From Anaerolineae bacterium (GTDB lineage Bacteria; Chloroflexota; Anaerolineae; Aggregatilineales; Phototrophicaceae), in assembly GCA_020849765.1 (NCBI GenBank), contig JADLAY010000024.1:62001-126000 (forward strand): DNA of 64,000 bases, read 5' to 3'. The notes below the pieces were generated by a model, which saw only the letters and a list, made by a program, of their open reading frames with translations, was not told the DNA's origin and did not search any database. Each line of letters opens with the position of its first letter. Within the stretch, counting starts at the first letter, position 1. Below are positions 43,267 to 52,327 of this stretch, piece after piece. A program made the translations under genes and the position numbers.

Positions 43267-44397
43267 TTGTACAGCCAGCCTGCTACCGATGAACTCTTCA
43301 TGCATTTGGTGTTTGGTTTGCATGCATACTTAAAAGCTCAACATCTCACAATTCCAAATAGCTTGCGGCATACTCTCAACGCCATCAGCTTTTCATCTCA
43401 GACTAATTTCCCACGAACATTTAGGCAGTTTATTGGCATCTGCCATCAACCTGTAATGGATTGGTACCCGTTCAGTATTCCGGACAATTTCAACGGTGCT
43501 CAACCTCTCCTCTATGATGATGAACTGAGTGAGGAAGCAGAGGGATATTGCCTAGATGTATCAGACCAGTTAGGGTTGTCGGTACTCTCGCAAGGGGACA
43601 TTCCCCAAACCGCACTAGACAATCTTAACATGGTTCGGTTACGCGAGCGGCTGAAAGGGGAAATTGATCAGATAGCAGCGCAACAGAGGTACAACGTAGT
43701 TCGTTCATTTCTGATCAGTTTTCCCTGGGTTACTCTGGATAAGCTACGAGAACAACCGCGGGCCGTAATGGAGGATCTTTCTCCATTTTATGAAGAGGTG
43801 CCGTATCGCCACATCGACCAACTCGCTGTATGTGATCGTTGTGGTATGTTGGAATTGCATGGCAATCAGTGGCGTGGCATCAAGCCGGGTTTCTGCGCCG
43901 ATCATGGTAGCGGCTCCCCTCATGTTCACATGATTCGAAATGTGCCACAACTCTACCGTTTGAAGCTCGGAGTCCAGCTACGCACCTTTATTCCCGGACG
44001 TATCGAACTCGCACTGTTCACGTTTGCCGAAGAGCTGCACTACCAGTTCGACAACTTGCTGTTACCTCCTGAGCGTTACCCTGGATTGGATACCTATGAC
44101 CTACGCCTTTCCTTCACTGACGGGGAAATATGGGCGGTCGATGCGAAAGATCATGCTCATCCTGAACAGCTTGCCAAAACGATTCATTTGCCTTACAGCG
44201 AGGGCGACCTTGCATTCGATCACTGCTATTACGTGATTCCTGATGAGCGCATGGTCGAAAACAATTATCGAAGTCGCCTTGGAAATGCTTTGGGAGAGCA
44301 TCCTGCTAATTTGCACATGGCATCCCTGTCGGAATTTATGAACCGTGTTGAGAGCAAACTGAAATCTCTCGCGCGTCCTTCGAAAAAGCGAAAGTGA
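43267..44397 (+). CDS. PD-(D/E)xK restriction endonuclease of a pPIWI-RE system
   Basis: A 376-aa protein with a TTG start (GAGGAAGG eight bases upstream). A zinc-ribbon-like motif C189-x2-C192...C210-x2-H213 precedes the nuclease core: Asp278 in LDTYDLRLSF and Asp292-Ala-Lys294 in IWAVDAKDH, fitting the D...(D/E)xK pattern. Position as first gene before a DinG-like helicase and a pPIWI-RE protein matches the three-gene cassette described for prokaryotic PIWI-RE proteins. It probably cuts invading DNA or RNA-DNA hybrids exposed by the helicase. The assignment rests on motif plus context. Confidence 0.75.
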   Translation: MYSQPATDELFMHLVFGLHAYLKAQHLTIPNSLRHTLNAISFSSQTNFPRTFRQFIGICHQPVMDWYPFSIPDNFNGAQPLLYDDELSEEAEGYCLDVSDQLGLSVLSQGDIPQTALDNLNMVRLRERLKGEIDQIAAQQRYNVVRSFLISFPWVTLDKLREQPRAVMEDLSPFYEEVPYRHIDQLAVCDRCGMLELHGNQWRGIKPGFCADHGSGSPHVHMIRNVPQLYRLKLGVQLRTFIPGRIELALFTFAEELHYQFDNLLLPPERYPGLDTYDLRLSFTDGEIWAVDAKDHAHPEQLAKTIHLPYSEGDLAFDHCYYVIPDERMVENNYRSRLGNALGEHPANLHMASLSEFMNRVESKLKSLARPSKKRK

Positions 44398-44407
44398 GTT
44401 TGCGAGT

Positions 44408-47400
44408 ATGTATGCCGTGCCGCAGTCGTTCAAAAACCTCGTCCGTAACCTCACTGTTGACGCCGGATCTCCGGAGAACGCTCGGTTGCTAGCGTATGTC
44501 GAGATAACCCTAACGTTGGCAATGCAGCTTGGGCTGGAGAGTGAACCGCTGAGTGTCGGGTGGGTGCTGTTAAGCCGAATGCCGCTTCACCATGTTTTGC
44601 TCAAGCAGTTATCCTCGGATCAGGAGAGAATGCTTGCAAACGCCGCCATCATTATCCCACTTAGCTCACGTTTTGCTTGGGAAAGTGCACTTGTCCGATA
44701 TATAAGGAACTGCCCGTCACATCTGCGCCTGTACGATGCGAGTCTGAGTGAACGCCTAGATCAGCAGTCAATCGCCTTGTGCCGCATAGACCCATCTCCT
44801 GATCCATTGCGCGAGGATCGTTACGTTGAAATTCTCATGTCGCAGCTTCCTTTCGAGCAGCGTAGTCGACGACTGACGAAGGCTGGGGAAACCTACCGAG
44901 TACGGGTTCGTGATACACACGGTGAAATGCATCACGGGCAAGTTACTATAACCGAGGCTATGCAACAGCATGAAGATCCTCAAGCTTGGTTTGAGCGGTA
45001 CCGTCCGAGAACTGTCATCAGTTTGCGCCACGAGGAGTTGCTACCGACGGCTCAATACCTCGATCAACGTGAGTCAATTCTCGGCGGTCGCATCCATTGG
45101 GTGCATGATCTGCAACAAATCCGGTTTCGCCGAGCATCTCGCAGTGCTTTCGAAATCATGCTGGAGCCTGACAATGCCTACCCGTTGCATCTGGAAGGGT
45201 CAGTCCACATACCCGGAATGGTCTCTGCTGGGAAGACCACGCTTGCCAAGCTTATCATTGCTCATTGCATCCGAATGGGCTGGGATGCGCGGATTACACT
45301 CGTGGTTGGCGATAGTCACAGCGCCATCGAGATAGCAAATCAGGTCAATAACTGGTTCAATGAAGATCCTTCGAGCGAGGAGGTTTTTGCGGTTCCTCTC
45401 TTAGGGACTACCCAGCGGGAGACTCATCTCGGTCGGTTACTTGCGTCTCGTGAATACGCTCGCAGTCTAGAAAGTGGACATCCGCATTGGGGTGAGCGAT
45501 GGCTAATGCCGGCTTGCCCGTTAGCTTCCCAGATCCGGTGGGATGCTGATGCGGACGTTACAATCCCCGCGGGGAATGAACCGTGTGAAGATCTCATGTC
45601 CGAGCCTCGCGCTGGACGAGGGCGACGGGAGCGACATGTTTGCCCTTTGTTTAGGGTATGCCCTTCCAAACAGATTTTCCGAGATATGCCGAATACACAG
45701 GTTTGGGTAACAACACCTGGTGCTCTTTCTCAAGCGTCATTACCTCTTCATCTTGACAGTCGTGTGATGACGATGGGGGATTTGGTCTATGAACAGTCGG
45801 ATCTTGTGATCCTGGATGAGGTAGAGACTATAGTCGATTGGTTCGACCGGGCATTTGCTCTGAAGGAAGAGATAACCAATGGGCGGGATGGATTACTGGA
45901 TCGACTCGATACGCAAATCACACGGTATTTTAATGAGAACAGGGTTCTGCCAGCAGATTATCGCCGATGGGTCATTACCGCACGCGAATCTCTTAAGGCT
46001 CTCAGCGGAGTCCTGACAGCTATTGCAGATCACAATCAAACGCGTACCGTCAGAAACTGGGTCAAACGAGGCTATTTCTCCCCAAATCAACTTGCTTACA
46101 GGTTTGCGCGACGACTGGCAGGCCTTAAGGAGTGGGACACTGCAAAAACTGCTCCTGGAGAAAAGGATGCAAACGAGCAGCGCACGAAGCCGATCTTCGA
46201 CCCCTTCAACCAACTCCTAAATCGCATACCGGATGTCTTGCGCTATCAACTGCCGCCAAATCCAACAGACCTTGACCACTCGGTAGGGGGTTTAGCAGCA
46301 ATAATGCAGACGCTCAACAATCTTGCGGATGACGCCACAGATCAGGATGTCCTATCGTTGTGCGTGAACTGGATACTGCGCTGGCACCCCGATATTGATA
46401 CTCGATTGAATATCCTAAGGAAAAAGCTATCGCAAAGCAACGACGGTTATGATCAAGCTTACCTTGAACAGCAAATGGATCGTTCCGTTGATGAACTTGC
46501 ACAACGATTACGGTTTCTTCTTACGGTCGCGCTTCTAGATAGGCACATCCATATTGTTATTGAGGAATGGCATAACAAACCTGAGACACTCGATGCGCAG
46601 CAACCATTCGGCAAAATGCCTAAAGGTATGAAAAACATACTACCGCTACCACTTACCGGACAACAGTACGGGTTCGCCATTGAACCGGCCGGAACAACGT
46701 CCAGTCCTGAAGCAGCAAATCGATTGTCGCTTTTTGCCTATACCAACATTGGACGTAGTTACTTGCTGAATTTCCATCGGCTGCGGATCGCCTTCGATGG
46801 TATGCCCGGTCCTCACGTGCTGGCACTTTCGGGCACCTCGTATTTACCTGACTCCACTGCATTCAACGTAACCATTCCGCTTGCAGGCGTCCTTATGGCA
46901 CCTGAACCGACAGAGCAAGCCATCCAGGATAGTCGCTTCATTTGGCAATACTTCACTGATAAAGCTGGTAATCCAATAACAATTTCTGGTGCACAGGATA
47001 AGGAGCAACAATTCCGATTGCTGATGACCGCTATGCTTGATTTCTTAGGTGTTCCAGGCGGATTCCTCGGCAATCTACTTGAGTGGCTTGAACAACAAGG
47101 GACATCCAACCCTGATCAATGGGCAGATAGAGCACGAATTCTCTTGCTGACGAATTCATACCGTCAAGCACGTGTCGCAGCGCAGGTACTCCGCGATCGT
47201 TGGCGCGCTCAGGCACACACTATTTTTGACTTGAAGCGTGGTAGTAGTAGCGAAGATTTCCAGATTGAAATGCTGGAGCAGACTGGTGGTTTGCATCGCA
47301 TTGATATTGAGCAATTTGCTAGCATGGGTGGTCGCATTCTCATTGCACCAATGCAGTCTATCGGGCGCGGCTTTAACATCTTGAATACGCAGTCCAAAGC

Positions 47401-47932
47401 TGCCTTTGGTGCTGTCTGTTTTCTAACTCGTCCAATGAGCCAGCCACATGATATGCAGGCCAAAGCACAAGAACTAAATCGATTTGCTCTTCAGTGGGCG
47501 AATGATCCAAGCTTTGAGGCGTGGAAACACGACACCTTGTATGTCCGCGCCATGAAGGCGCGCGAAATGGCGGTCGATCTGCGCCGAATGATCGAACAAA
47601 GGCATGGATACATCCACTTGCATGATAACTCGGATTTGAAAGTGAGGCCGCGCCGTGATTTGGCAGCGACGACCGCAGGGCGAATTGTGCAAGCTGTTGG
47701 ACGCCTACTGCGCGGGGGAGTGCCGTTCCGCGCCTTCTTCGTCGATGCGGCGTGGTCACCGCAGTTGGCAAGATCCGGTGACACAGATGTGTCAGAGGAA
47801 GAAGCCACGAGTTTACTCACTGCAATGATAAATGTGTTGAGCGACTACTCCGAAGGCGACGAAATCGGTAAGCAACTCTATGGCGGCTTGAACGACGCGT
47901 TAACTGCCACAGACAATCGAGACGGCAACTGA
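44408..47932 (+). CDS. DinG/XPD-like superfamily 2 helicase of a pPIWI-RE system
   Basis: An 1174-aa helicase. Walker A is GMVSAGKTT (Lys276) and the Walker B/motif II box is DEVE (Asp470-Glu471, in LVILDEVET). Between them lie four Cys, C370, C393, C412 and C418, at the place where XPD/DinG helicases bind a 4Fe-4S cluster. The C-terminal helicase half has ILIAPMQSIGRGFNIL and AGRIVQAVGRLLRGG (motif VI Arg). The first 250 residues are an accessory region. It would unwind DNA or R-loops for the PIWI-RE nuclease complex. The start is ATG at 44408; it follows the nuclease gene by 10 bases. Confidence 0.85.
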   Translation: MYAVPQSFKNLVRNLTVDAGSPENARLLAYVEITLTLAMQLGLESEPLSVGWVLLSRMPLHHVLLKQLSSDQERMLANAAIIIPLSSRFAWESALVRYIRNCPSHLRLYDASLSERLDQQSIALCRIDPSPDPLREDRYVEILMSQLPFEQRSRRLTKAGETYRVRVRDTHGEMHHGQVTITEAMQQHEDPQAWFERYRPRTVISLRHEELLPTAQYLDQRESILGGRIHWVHDLQQIRFRRASRSAFEIMLEPDNAYPLHLEGSVHIPGMVSAGKTTLAKLIIAHCIRMGWDARITLVVGDSHSAIEIANQVNNWFNEDPSSEEVFAVPLLGTTQRETHLGRLLASREYARSLESGHPHWGERWLMPACPLASQIRWDADADVTIPAGNEPCEDLMSEPRAGRGRRERHVCPLFRVCPSKQIFRDMPNTQVWVTTPGALSQASLPLHLDSRVMTMGDLVYEQSDLVILDEVETIVDWFDRAFALKEEITNGRDGLLDRLDTQITRYFNENRVLPADYRRWVITARESLKALSGVLTAIADHNQTRTVRNWVKRGYFSPNQLAYRFARRLAGLKEWDTAKTAPGEKDANEQRTKPIFDPFNQLLNRIPDVLRYQLPPNPTDLDHSVGGLAAIMQTLNNLADDATDQDVLSLCVNWILRWHPDIDTRLNILRKKLSQSNDGYDQAYLEQQMDRSVDELAQRLRFLLTVALLDRHIHIVIEEWHNKPETLDAQQPFGKMPKGMKNILPLPLTGQQYGFAIEPAGTTSSPEAANRLSLFAYTNIGRSYLLNFHRLRIAFDGMPGPHVLALSGTSYLPDSTAFNVTIPLAGVLMAPEPTEQAIQDSRFIWQYFTDKAGNPITISGAQDKEQQFRLLMTAMLDFLGVPGGFLGNLLEWLEQQGTSNPDQWADRARILLLTNSYRQARVAAQVLRDRWRAQAHTIFDLKRGSSSEDFQIEMLEQTGGLHRIDIEQFASMGGRILIAPMQSIGRGFNILNTQSKAAFGAVCFLTRPMSQPHDMQAKAQELNRFALQWANDPSFEAWKHDTLYVRAMKAREMAVDLRRMIEQRHGYIHLHDNSDLKVRPRRDLAATTAGRIVQAVGRLLRGGVPFRAFFVDAAWSPQLARSGDTDVSEEEATSLLTAMINVLSDYSEGDEIGKQLYGGLNDALTATDNRDGN

Positions 47933-47964
47933 CCACCGGATAAGGACGTATAAGGACACGAAAC

Positions 47965-50868
47965 ATGGGTAACAAAAGGAATTCTCCGGAAGCGATTTTG
48001 CCCACAAGAATGACACTGCAAATTCCTGCTGAATCAGAGATTCGGTTTTCTGTCCTGGACTTCCCCTATGAGGAAGCACTGAGATCGTTTATGGATCGTT
48101 TCGCCGCAATATACAAACGGAAACACAACGTTGACGAGCTGCCTTACTCACTACGCCCTCCGCGAGGTCAGTTAAACGATGCCATTCTTGCCCTGGCACC
48201 GGGGCTGATTCAAGCGTTCGAGTATGTCAAAGATGGTGACGAGTATCATTCGCGCATGGTGACATTTACTCATTACCGTGAGGACGGCTTACCGCAGGAT
48301 GTTCCTACTCTGGGGCAGTTGCGTAGCCTCATCCGGCATTGGCTAGAGCTTTGGGGAGAAAAGTCGGAGGTGAGGGAAATTATAGCGGGCGATGGAAAAC
48401 AGGCATGGGAAACGCTACTGCGAACCGTTGAGGGGAATCCTGAAACGGAATGGCGGCACGGCATTACTCCTCTAAAGCTCGTATTCGAGCCAAATAGCGA
48501 GAGTGGACTAGCTTACGTTGCGCTGCCTGCGCTGCTTAGCGCACTTCTACATGGTAAGCAAATGGAACTCACCAGCGAGAAAGGCAGTTACCTCATCACT
48601 TGGCGTCGTGCAAACGACGGCGGTAAGAACGGACTGTATCTAGTTACCAACCCACTGCCTTACAACGACGACTACTTTGCCTACTGCCTTGACTTCAGTG
48701 TTCAAACTCAAGCTGGCTATGTCGACGAAAGGGGAGAATCCAGGCTATGGGTTTTCGCTCATCTGAGCATTCGGAGATACATCACTGAGACGCTGAACTA
48801 CAAGGGCGAGGGTCGTACTGTCTCGGTGCTTGTTGGCTGCAACCGTAATCGCTTCTTTGGTGGATGGGAGCACGACACGACACTGATCAACCTCGGTGTC
48901 CAATCTGGTTCTCAGGGTTGGCAATGGGAGTCCGGTGTTGAAAGGCTGCTTGATAGTTTTTCGACTCGGAAGCTAATGTCCCCGAATGATCTCTTTAGTG
49001 AGCCTTTTCGATATGCGCACTACTTGAATACACAGGAACTCGAAAGCGACGAATACTATATCGTCTACGCGGAGGGTCGCAGATTTGGTTCCGAGCGCGA
49101 ACGGAAGCACCAAGTGAAGACTGGGACGAGTCTTCGCGAGCGTAGTCAAATCATTGAGGGCGTATTGTCTCTTCTCGGGGGATGGCTATTGGCATCGCCT
49201 CCACTCAAAAAGGACGTACAGAATCCGGAGAATACCTTCGCGTTACGCGACTACGAATACATGGTCTCTGATCGGAAGGATCAGTCGAGGCAACGAGCAT
49301 CGTGGCGTACGGCATTGGATACTGCGCTGGAGAGCAGCGGGCATTCCTATCTTCATATCGTTGTTCTCTACCGCACAGAGTTCTTGCGAGATTGGGCGAG
49401 GCAACAGATTGCCGAGACGCTAATGGGAGTTGATGAAGGAAATTACCCGCTCGTGACGGTAACCTGTGAGCAAGTTCAGCCTACTCTTTATCATCCCCTT
49501 GACACGGGTTATCTCCCCCCCGACTATATGTATTGGCCGCGAAGCAAGAAAACAAAAACCCAGACCGACAAATGGAATAAGCTCATGGTCGAGCAATATA
49601 GCGCGAAACGTGAGATATGGCGTGATTACATAAGACATCTGAACTGGCAGCCAAATGCGCGTCGGCTACTCCTTATCGAGTCAACTGGCGAAACGAAACA
49701 AGGTGACTTGAATATCCATCCGGATCGCAAGGTCAAGGGGGCAATTCGTGATGCTTGCCACCGCGAAGGAGTGCTGGCACAGTTCATTGTAGGTGAAAGG
49801 CTCAAGCTTGATACTGATTCCAAGCGCGCGGGCAAGCTGCATCCTGAATCAGATGGAAAACTACAAAATGCTGTATTGGATTTGATTGTGCGTCAACAGG
49901 GCATATTGTACGCCGCACCAAGTCAAATCTATGAACTCGCTGCCGAACTCAACCCAGAGATAGCAGAAAAGCTCGACGTAGTTGCTTTCTGTCGCGTAGA
50001 ACGTAATTCCCCTGTTCGGTTGAGGTATGTATTGGCTGTTCGTTTACGTGCCAATGGGGAAGTCTCCGTAATCCTGCCGCACCAACTAGGTGAGTGGTTA
50101 CCGTACACCATTGCCGCACATGAGATTGGTATTTTGTTCTCCAACGAGCGCAGCAAGCTCTTCAACCATAAGGCTCAATCCCTGCTTCGTTTGGGACATC
50201 AAGACATGCTGTACTTTGTCCATAATGTGCTTACAAAGCATTTGGAACGTCCAACTCTTGCGGTGATTGAGGCTGAGGGATGGCGTAACTCACGCGGGAA
50301 GGGGGAAAGCAGACAGTGCTGGACCCAACTCCAAAATGGCGCTCTCTATCAGCATCGCGATGTACTACGTTTTGATAACTCGCGAGTTTTTAGTCGCAAT
50401 GCTCGTGGACTGGAGAATTTGCTCGGCGTTGTCCGTTTGCGCATGAATAGTGAGACGCCTCAATACGTGACCGCCGATAACTGGGCAGCAGAAGAGGTCA
50501 TGCGAGATGTTCCTCATCTGACAGGTTATGTTGATACCGGCGTTTCCGATCTGCTCCATTTCTTCTCGCTTGCAGGGAAGCAAGACACTCAGAATGAGAT
50601 GCAGATTGCCGAGTTGTTTAGGGGCGACATCAAACACCGTGCGCGCCATGACATCGCATACAGACACCCGCAACTAATCGAGATGGTGCCGTTTTTCGTT
50701 CATTCGGCTCTGGACAACGACGTGGGGAAACTCCAATTGTGCCGTTGTATCCATTTCTTAAGAATTTCACCTGCGTTCACAAACGGAGAGATAATTCAGC
50801 CTTATCCCATGCACCTAGGCGAAACCTTGATAGAGGATCAACTTGCAATAGTTAATGCAGATGCATAG
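47965..50868 (+). CDS. Prokaryotic PIWI-RE (pPIWI-RE) family protein
   Basis: A 967-aa protein with AAGGA before its ATG. It matches the pattern of pPIWI-RE proteins: an N-terminal region (residues 1-400, containing LNDAILALAPGLIQAFEYVKDGDEYHSRMVTFTHY-like segments), a MID-like middle, and an RNase H/PIWI-like C-terminal third with RYVLAVRLRANGEVSVILPHQL, AVIEAEGWRNSRGKG (Glu769) and LLGVVRLRMNSETPQYV. The name refers to conserved Arg and Glu residues of this family, which is predicted to act in restriction of plasmids and phages through RNA-DNA hybrids. It is the third gene of the operon with nuclease and helicase. The family call is from pattern and context. Confidence 0.78.
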   Translation: MGNKRNSPEAILPTRMTLQIPAESEIRFSVLDFPYEEALRSFMDRFAAIYKRKHNVDELPYSLRPPRGQLNDAILALAPGLIQAFEYVKDGDEYHSRMVTFTHYREDGLPQDVPTLGQLRSLIRHWLELWGEKSEVREIIAGDGKQAWETLLRTVEGNPETEWRHGITPLKLVFEPNSESGLAYVALPALLSALLHGKQMELTSEKGSYLITWRRANDGGKNGLYLVTNPLPYNDDYFAYCLDFSVQTQAGYVDERGESRLWVFAHLSIRRYITETLNYKGEGRTVSVLVGCNRNRFFGGWEHDTTLINLGVQSGSQGWQWESGVERLLDSFSTRKLMSPNDLFSEPFRYAHYLNTQELESDEYYIVYAEGRRFGSERERKHQVKTGTSLRERSQIIEGVLSLLGGWLLASPPLKKDVQNPENTFALRDYEYMVSDRKDQSRQRASWRTALDTALESSGHSYLHIVVLYRTEFLRDWARQQIAETLMGVDEGNYPLVTVTCEQVQPTLYHPLDTGYLPPDYMYWPRSKKTKTQTDKWNKLMVEQYSAKREIWRDYIRHLNWQPNARRLLLIESTGETKQGDLNIHPDRKVKGAIRDACHREGVLAQFIVGERLKLDTDSKRAGKLHPESDGKLQNAVLDLIVRQQGILYAAPSQIYELAAELNPEIAEKLDVVAFCRVERNSPVRLRYVLAVRLRANGEVSVILPHQLGEWLPYTIAAHEIGILFSNERSKLFNHKAQSLLRLGHQDMLYFVHNVLTKHLERPTLAVIEAEGWRNSRGKGESRQCWTQLQNGALYQHRDVLRFDNSRVFSRNARGLENLLGVVRLRMNSETPQYVTADNWAAEEVMRDVPHLTGYVDTGVSDLLHFFSLAGKQDTQNEMQIAELFRGDIKHRARHDIAYRHPQLIEMVPFFVHSALDNDVGKLQLCRCIHFLRISPAFTNGEIIQPYPMHLGETLIEDQLAIVNADA

Positions 50869-51071
50869 CTCTACACTGTGTATTCTTGTTCCGGGAAAGC
50901 TTTGCTTCTAACCCACACCACCTTGCTCGCGGATCGTCTTCAACTAGGTGAAAGTCTTGTAGGGTAGGCTGCTGGCGAGAGCGCCTCATAAGTGCTGGCA
51001 GATGCACTTCAAAGGCGATGAGCGCTTGGGCAATACAGAGCGGGCAGATCTTTGCCTGCCCGCACAGATTC
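50869..51071. other. Non-coding region at the right end of the island
   Basis: No supported frame. The sequence returns gradually to higher GC. No terminator with a clear T-tract is visible after the pPIWI-RE gene. Confidence 0.4.
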
Positions 51072-51257
51072 CTATTTCCTCTTGCGGTTCACAATCTGGT
51101 GCACGCGCTGTTTCGTGATGCCGTAGCGCGCAGCGAGTTCACCCAGCGATGTGCCCGCTTCATACGCTGCGATTATCTCGGCGTTACGGCTACTCTCCTT
51201 CGGCGTCTTATTGTTGACGGGAAACGCGGATTCTGGCTGCTCGGAGTAGAGCATGTC
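51072..51257 (-). CDS. Small HTH protein next to attR
   Basis: A 61-aa frame ending RNAEIIAAYEAGTSLGELAARYGITKQRVHQIVNRKRK, a compact helix-turn-helix of resolvase/sigma-4 type. The start is unclear: ATG at 51257, a GTG further upstream near 51284, or a frame continuing through attR to 51335. It may be the C-terminal DNA-binding end of a lost recombinase, or a small excision/regulatory factor, because it lies 50-65 bases from the attachment site. Confidence 0.5.
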   Translation of the reverse strand, partial: DMLYSEQPESAFPVNNKTPKESSRNAEIIAAYEAGTSLGELAARYGITKQRVHQIVNRKRK

Positions 51258-51306
51258 GACGAAGCGCAAAACGGCTGCATCCACATCGTGTACGGAGGTG
51301 AGCCAT

Positions 51307-51322
51307 AGTCCCGTATGGAGCA
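51307..51322 (+). other. attR-type site
   Basis: Second copy of AGTCCCGTATGGAGCA; it marks the right boundary of the island. The bases upstream do not form a tRNA, so this is only the 3' fragment. Confidence 0.8.
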
Positions 51323-51326
51323 CATG

Positions 51327-51358
51327 CTGCCTCACCCTGCACAGGATGAGGCAGTTTT
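51327..51358 (+). terminator. Probable original terminator of tRNA-Glu, displaced beyond attR
   Basis: Stem CTGCCTCA / TGAGGCAG with a 12-base loop followed by TTTT. It lies five bases after attR, where the natural terminator of an uninterrupted tRNA-Glu would be. It may also serve the convergent HpcH/HpaI gene on the other strand. Confidence 0.75.
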
Positions 51359-51390
51359 GCTTTCAGGGCAGGCGTACTGGGGATTACGTC

Positions 51391-52173
51391 CTAAGCGTTG
51401 GCCAACCCGGCACGGATGTCCGCCGTCATCCGGTCGGTGTAGACGATCATGTAGCTGAAGTCGCCGCCGACCTGCAACCACTGGACGCCGCGCCGCGCCA
51501 TGCCGACCGCGTAACGCGCATCCGGCCCCATGCCCGCGCCGACGAACAGCCCTTTTGCGCGCGCCTTCGCGATAACCTGGTCGATGGCGCTCGCGACTTC
51601 CGGGTGATCCGGATCGCCTGTGTGGCCGAGCGAGGCCGATAGATCCGCCGGGCCGATCACGATCGAGTCGAGTCCGGGCACCGCGACGATCTCGTCAATT
51701 GCCTCGTAGCTCTCGCGGTTCTCAATCTGGACGGAGACAAAGATCGCTTCGTTGGCGCGGGCGATGTAATCCGCGCCGCCGCTGCGCCCGTAGTTGCCGG
51801 GCACGCGTGGACCGTAGCCGCGCCTGCCCAGCGGCGGGTAACGGCAGTCGTCGACGACGCGCCGCACCTCTTCGGCGCTGCGCACCTGGGGGACGATGAT
51901 GCCGTCTGCGCCGCTATCGAGCACCGGCTTGATGAATGGCGTATCGCTGCCCGGCACGCGCACGAGCGACGGCACCTGCCGACTCTTGGCCGCCAGCAGA
52001 TGCGCCTGGAGCGCTTCGGGACTCATGGCGCTGTGTTCGAGGTCGATCCAGAAGAAGTCGACCGAGTCGCCGAGCGCGTCGGTCACCAGCGGATCGGAGA
52101 AGGTGATGCTCGCGCCGACGCAGATGTTGCCGTCCGTCAGGCGCCGGCGGAAGCGAAGAATGGTCTCCATCAT
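51391..52173 (-). CDS. HpcH/HpaI-family aldolase
   Basis: A 260-aa class II pyruvate-type aldolase with a TIM-barrel fold. Family motifs are FFWIDLEHSAMS, GADGIIVPQVRSAEEVRRVV, the catalytic-Arg region RRGYGPRVPG, the metal ligand Glu in VQIENRES and Asp in VIGPADLSASLG. It cleaves 4-hydroxy-2-keto acids or 2-keto-3-deoxy sugar acids to pyruvate and an aldehyde. Start is one of two adjacent ATGs (52173, 52170); the ribosome-binding site is weak. It is the last gene of the catabolic locus, separated from the BKACE gene by 154 bases with a palindromic repeat, so it may be transcribed partly independently. Confidence 0.92.
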   Translation of the reverse strand: MMETILRFRRRLTDGNICVGASITFSDPLVTDALGDSVDFFWIDLEHSAMSPEALQAHLLAAKSRQVPSLVRVPGSDTPFIKPVLDSGADGIIVPQVRSAEEVRRVVDDCRYPPLGRRGYGPRVPGNYGRSGGADYIARANEAIFVSVQIENRESYEAIDEIVAVPGLDSIVIGPADLSASLGHTGDPDHPEVASAIDQVIAKARAKGLFVGAGMGPDARYAVGMARRGVQWLQVGGDFSYMIVYTDRMTADIRAGLANA

Positions 52174-52246
52174 GAGTGTGTCAGCCTATCCGTGATGTAG
52201 TCTGCGAATTACCCTAAGCACCTATTCGAAAGCCCGCTCACTCTCA

Positions 52247-52313
52247 CCTCACCCCTGTCTCGCTTTGCTTCGACGTCCCCACTCCACGCGCGGAGAGGGG
52301 GTTGGGGGTGAGG
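52247..52313. repeat. Intergenic palindrome of the CCTCACCCC class
   Basis: Arms CCTCACCCC (52247-52255) and GGGGTGAGG (52305-52313) enclose a GC-rich loop with GGAGAGGGGG. It is related to the element at 11789-11884 and lies between the BKACE and aldolase genes. Confidence 0.55.
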
Positions 52314-52327
52314 TTTATGGATAGGCT

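Larger units (their letters stand above)
23416..51322. mobile_element. Genomic island integrated at tRNA-Glu, carrying two defence operons
   Basis: The boundaries are a perfect 16-bp repeat AGTCCCGTATGGAGCA at 23416-23431 (inside tRNA-Glu) and 51307-51322. The interior is clearly AT-richer than both flanks, and flank genes are GC-rich with antisense shadow frames that vanish inside the island. Contents from left to right are a recombinase remnant, a plasmid-like replication/partition block, a MADS/DptFGH-like operon, an opposite-strand XRE/ImmA/BrxA group, a pPIWI-RE operon and a small HTH gene. No complete integrase is present, so the island is probably immobile by itself or depends on a helper in trans. 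Confidence 0.85.
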
